Assembly: GCA_029960865.1 (NCBI GenBank)
Contig: JASBVX010000063.1
Coordinates: 1 to 7,632, forward strand
Origin: Bacillota bacterium
GTDB lineage: Bacteria > Bacillota > Sulfobacillia > RBS10-35
Direction of reading: 5' to 3'
DNA: 7,632 bases
The notes beneath the pieces were generated by a model that made no database searches, was not told the origin of the DNA, and worked only from the letters and a program-made list of their open reading frames with translations. The first letter of the stretch is position 1. Every line of letters begins with the position of its first letter. The translations under genes and the position numbers were made by a program. Positions 6,019-7,632 of the stretch are shown here, in pieces.

Positions 6019-6077
6019 GGCTTTAGCTTTCCCCGGCAAAGGCCTTCGCACACCCACGGTTGTCGGCTCTGGGGGTC

Positions 6078-7499
6078 TCAGGGCTGCAGCAGGTGCAGCC
6101 GTTTGTGAACGGCCAGCCGAAAAGCTTCCCCCCGCGCCTCGAAGTTGGGAAACATATCGAAGCTGGCGGAAGCGGGGGAAAGGAGGACCACTTGGCCCGG
6201 CCGGCTGTGATCCACGGCCAGTTCCACCCCTTCCTCCAGGTTAGAGGCTCGGAGGATAACGGGAAGATCGGCCGAGGAAGCGGCCGCCCGCCGCACCGCC
6301 ATCTCGATGGCGTCGGCGGTGCGGCCCATGAGGATGAGGACTTTTACCTTCGCCAGGATTTTGGGGGCCAGAGGATCGAAAGAGAGACCCTTGTCATAGC
6401 CTCCCGCCAGGAGGATCACCGGCTGCTCCATGGCTTCCAGGGCCGCCAGGGTGCGGTCGGGGGAGGTGGCGATGGAATCGTTGATGAAGAGGATGCCGTC
6501 CTTTTCCGCCACCACCTCCAAGCGATGGGGCAGGGGCCGGAAGGCGGGGATGGCTTCCCGCACCGCCTCTTCCGGTACCCCTGCCAAAAGGGCCAAGGCC
6601 GAGGCGGCCAACACGTTCTCTTCGTTGTGGACGCCCCTTAGGGGGATGGCAGAGCGGCGGAAAAGGGGCCCCCGCACAGGAGGAAGGGGACCTTCGGGAC
6701 CCGGGAGGTAGCGGGGAAGATGGGCCTGGGCTTCGTCTTCCTCCGGAAGAAGCCACACCCCCGGCCTCACGGGAGCCCGCCGCGAAAACCCTGCTTCCTT
6801 CCCCGGCCCTTCTCCCCACCAGGACACCAGGGCGGGATCGTCCCGATTGAAGACGATCCAATCCTGGGGTTTTTGCTGACGGTAGATCTGCTTTTTAGCC
6901 CGGGCATAATTCTCCAGGGTCCGGTGGATATCCAAGTGGTTGGGGCGAAAGTTGAGGACCCCGGCAATGACGGGGGACACCGGCAAGAGTTCCAGCTGGA
7001 AGCTGGAGAGCTCTAGGACGACCCGGCCTTCCGGAGGGATGTGGGGGGCTTCTTCCACCAGAGGGCGCCCCAGGTTTCCACCGACGTAAGTATGGGGGAA
7101 AACCCGGCTGCACATGTCCCCCACCAGGCGGGTGGTGGTGCTCTTACCGGCGCTTCCCGTGATGCCGATGATGGGAGCCCGGCAGTAGCGAAAGACCAGG
7201 TCGATCTCGGTGGAAAGGGGAAGCCCCTGGAGCTGGGGAAGGTCCTTGGGGATGCCCGGGGTGACGAAGACGGTATCGAACGAAGTGAGGTCCTCCAGGT
7301 AATGGGGACCCAAGCGAAGGGTCGCCCCCAGGGCCATGGTTTCTCGGTAGCGGGGACCCAAGGCCTCGGCGTTGGCCTGATCTCTTACCTCCACCCGGGC
7401 CCCGTGGCGGCGCAGGAGGCGGATGAGGGCCAGATTGCTGATTCCCAGGCCCACCACCGCCACCTTGCGACCCCGCCACTCCTCCGGCGTGGGATGCAT
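6078..7499 (-). CDS. murD: UDP-N-acetylmuramoyl-L-alanine--D-glutamate ligase (MurD)
   Basis: The product is 473 residues, a little longer than the typical ~450. The N-terminal Rossmann-like UDP-binding domain starts KVAVVGLGISNLAL (12-25). The central ATPase has the P-loop GITGSAGKSTTT (112-123, K119), ELSSFQLE (163-170), NFRPNHLDIH (183-192), and K202 in YARAKKQIY, which aligns with the carbamylated lysine of E. coli MurD. The C-terminal domain has GVHNEENVLAA (289-299), PHRLEVV (324-330), NDSIATSPDRT (340-350), LLAGGYDKGL (363-372) and LLSPASASFDMFPNFEARGEAF (439-460). MurD adds D-glutamate to UDP-MurNAc-L-Ala in cytoplasmic peptidoglycan precursor synthesis. Two motifs differ from the common form: SAGKS for TNGKT/S, and DSIATSPD for DSKATN. 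An insert around 225-285 is arginine/proline-rich. The ATG at 7499 has AGGTGG seven bases upstream. No other mur or fts gene follows it in the window. Confidence 0.96.
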   Translation of the reverse strand: MHPTPEEWRGRKVAVVGLGISNLALIRLLRRHGARVEVRDQANAEALGPRYRETMALGATLRLGPHYLEDLTSFDTVFVTPGIPKDLPQLQGLPLSTEIDLVFRYCRAPIIGITGSAGKSTTTRLVGDMCSRVFPHTYVGGNLGRPLVEEAPHIPPEGRVVLELSSFQLELLPVSPVIAGVLNFRPNHLDIHRTLENYARAKKQIYRQQKPQDWIVFNRDDPALVSWWGEGPGKEAGFSRRAPVRPGVWLLPEEDEAQAHLPRYLPGPEGPLPPVRGPLFRRSAIPLRGVHNEENVLAASALALLAGVPEEAVREAIPAFRPLPHRLEVVAEKDGILFINDSIATSPDRTLAALEAMEQPVILLAGGYDKGLSFDPLAPKILAKVKVLILMGRTADAIEMAVRRAAASSADLPVILRASNLEEGVELAVDHSRPGQVVLLSPASASFDMFPNFEARGEAFRLAVHKRLHLLQP

Positions 7500-7506
7500 A
7501 CCCCTG

Positions 7507-7512
7507 CCACCT
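7507..7512 (-). promoter_or_regulatory. Ribosome-binding site for murD
   Basis: AGGTGG lies seven bases upstream of ATG 7499-7497. Confidence 0.7.
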
Positions 7513-7521
7513 TTCCTGGGG

Positions 7522-7529
7522 ATATTATG
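7522..7529. promoter_or_regulatory. AT-rich -10-like island upstream of murD
   Basis: The octamer ATATTATG stands out as AT-rich in a GC-rich background. On the minus strand it reads CATAATAT, a -10-like element about 22 bases before the murD start. On the plus strand it reads TATTAT, 10 bases before an AGGAGG. I could not find a convincing -35 at the right distance on either strand, so a promoter here is only a suggestion. Confidence 0.25.
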
Positions 7530-7537
7530 CGTTCTCC

Positions 7538-7543
7538 AGGAGG
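7538..7543 (+). promoter_or_regulatory. Perfect AGGAGG before a possible divergent gene
   Basis: AGGAGG lies seven bases before ATG 7551-7553 on the plus strand, an ideal spacing. If the competing minus-strand reading frame is the real one, this match is coincidental. Confidence 0.4.
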
Positions 7544-7550
7544 CAGGCGC

Positions 7551-7632
7551 ATGTTTTCCTCAAAGGCGGCGGTCCTCCTCTTCCCGAAAGAGACGGCGGC
7601 TGAGACCCACCAGAAACTTCAGACCCAGCTGC
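7551..7632 (+). CDS. Possible 5' end of a divergent gene (alternative to the minus-strand frame here)
   Basis: The frame is open from ATG 7551 to the window edge (27 residues, beginning MFSSKAAVLLFPKETAAETH). It has a perfect AGGAGG at 7538-7543 and mostly G/C third positions. It would leave 51 bases between its start and that of murD, tight but possible for a divergent pair. It is codon-on-codon antisense to the competing minus-strand frame at 7560-7631, so base composition does not separate the two. I do not recognise the sequence. At most one of the two is likely to be real. Confidence 0.4.
   Translation, partial: MFSSKAAVLLFPKETAAETHQKLQTQL
7560..7631 (-). CDS. Possible C-terminal end of the gene upstream of murD (alternative to the plus-strand frame here)
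   Basis: Reading in from the right edge, the frame gives 23 residues (QLGLKFLVGLSRRLFREEED, then RRL) and stops at TGA 7562-7560, which is 60 bases before murD. The amphipathic, charged composition looks like a natural protein C-terminus, and the orientation agrees with the rest of the run. It is too short to assign. It competes with the plus-strand start at 7551. Confidence 0.4.
   Translation of the reverse strand, partial: QLGLKFLVGLSRRLFREEEDRRL

Noticed and set aside
4779..6026. A 415-codon plus-strand open frame opposite the AAA+ gene
   Set aside because: It has low-complexity antisense composition and covers the Walker A and B motifs of the real gene on the other strand.
6006..6053. 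GTG at 6053 as the start of the AAA+ protein
   Set aside because: No ribosome-binding site precedes it, and the 16 added residues are basic/glycine-rich without family similarity. The TTG at 6005 has TGGAGG at ideal spacing. It is not fully excluded.
6006..6077. Possible terminator between murD and the AAA+ gene
   Set aside because: Only an imperfect pairing between GGCCTTTGC and GCTAAAGCC can be drawn and there is no T-run after it, so read-through is more likely.
1..7632. CRISPR arrays, tRNA/rRNA genes, insertion-sequence ends, toxin-antitoxin or phage genes
   Set aside because: I saw no regularly spaced repeats, no tRNA-like cloverleaf sequence, no transposase-like or phage-like proteins, and no gene-free stretch longer than about 75 bases that could hold them, apart from the right-edge region if neither of its candidate frames is real (about 130 bases).

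Overview
The window is GC-rich, densely packed bacterial DNA. A run of six complete genes lies on the minus strand with almost no intergenic space. A fragment of a plus-strand gene enters at the left edge, and a short, ambiguous partial frame lies at the right edge. The strong G/C bias at third codon positions, frequent GTG/TTG starts and overlapping stop/start pairs suggest a compact, high-GC, probably thermophilic bacterium. Chloroflexota or a high-GC Bacillota lineage are my best guesses from the style of the MurD and RecJ motifs. This is inference; no marker in the window settles the phylum.

Layout in transcription order (minus strand, right to left): murD (D-glutamate-adding Mur ligase, 7499 to 6078); an AAA+ ATPase of the magnesium-chelatase I (BchI/ChlI) type (6005 to 4716); a von Willebrand factor A (VWA) protein resembling the C-terminal half of BchD/ChlD (4713 to 3088); a small two-helix LapA/DUF1049 membrane protein (3057 to 2734); recJ, a single-strand DNA exonuclease (2737 to 695); and a DUF402 protein (714 to 187). 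AAA and VWA are separated by 2 bases, or share a GTGA overlap if the upstream GTG is used. LapA and recJ share a GTGA overlap. recJ and DUF402 overlap by 20 bases. The longest gap is 72 bases, between murD and the AAA gene. The run therefore looks like one co-transcribed unit, with translational coupling at several junctions.

At the left edge, a plus-strand gene (bases 3 to 251) ends in a single C-terminal membrane helix with a very basic tail. Its 3' end overlaps the DUF402 gene tail-to-tail by 65 bases. At the right edge (7551-7632) two frames compete: the last 23 residues of an upstream minus-strand gene, or the first 27 residues of a divergent plus-strand gene preceded by a perfect AGGAGG. 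Only one is likely to be real.

The genes mix housekeeping functions (peptidoglycan synthesis, DNA repair) with an unassigned two-gene ATPase/VWA module. That module looks like a chelatase- or MoxR-type remodelling pair. No large BchH/CobN-type subunit or pigment or cobalamin gene is visible nearby. The VWA protein carries about 340 N-terminal residues that I cannot assign to a family. This pair is the most interesting part of the window. I saw no RNA genes, CRISPR arrays, insertion sequences or convincing terminators.
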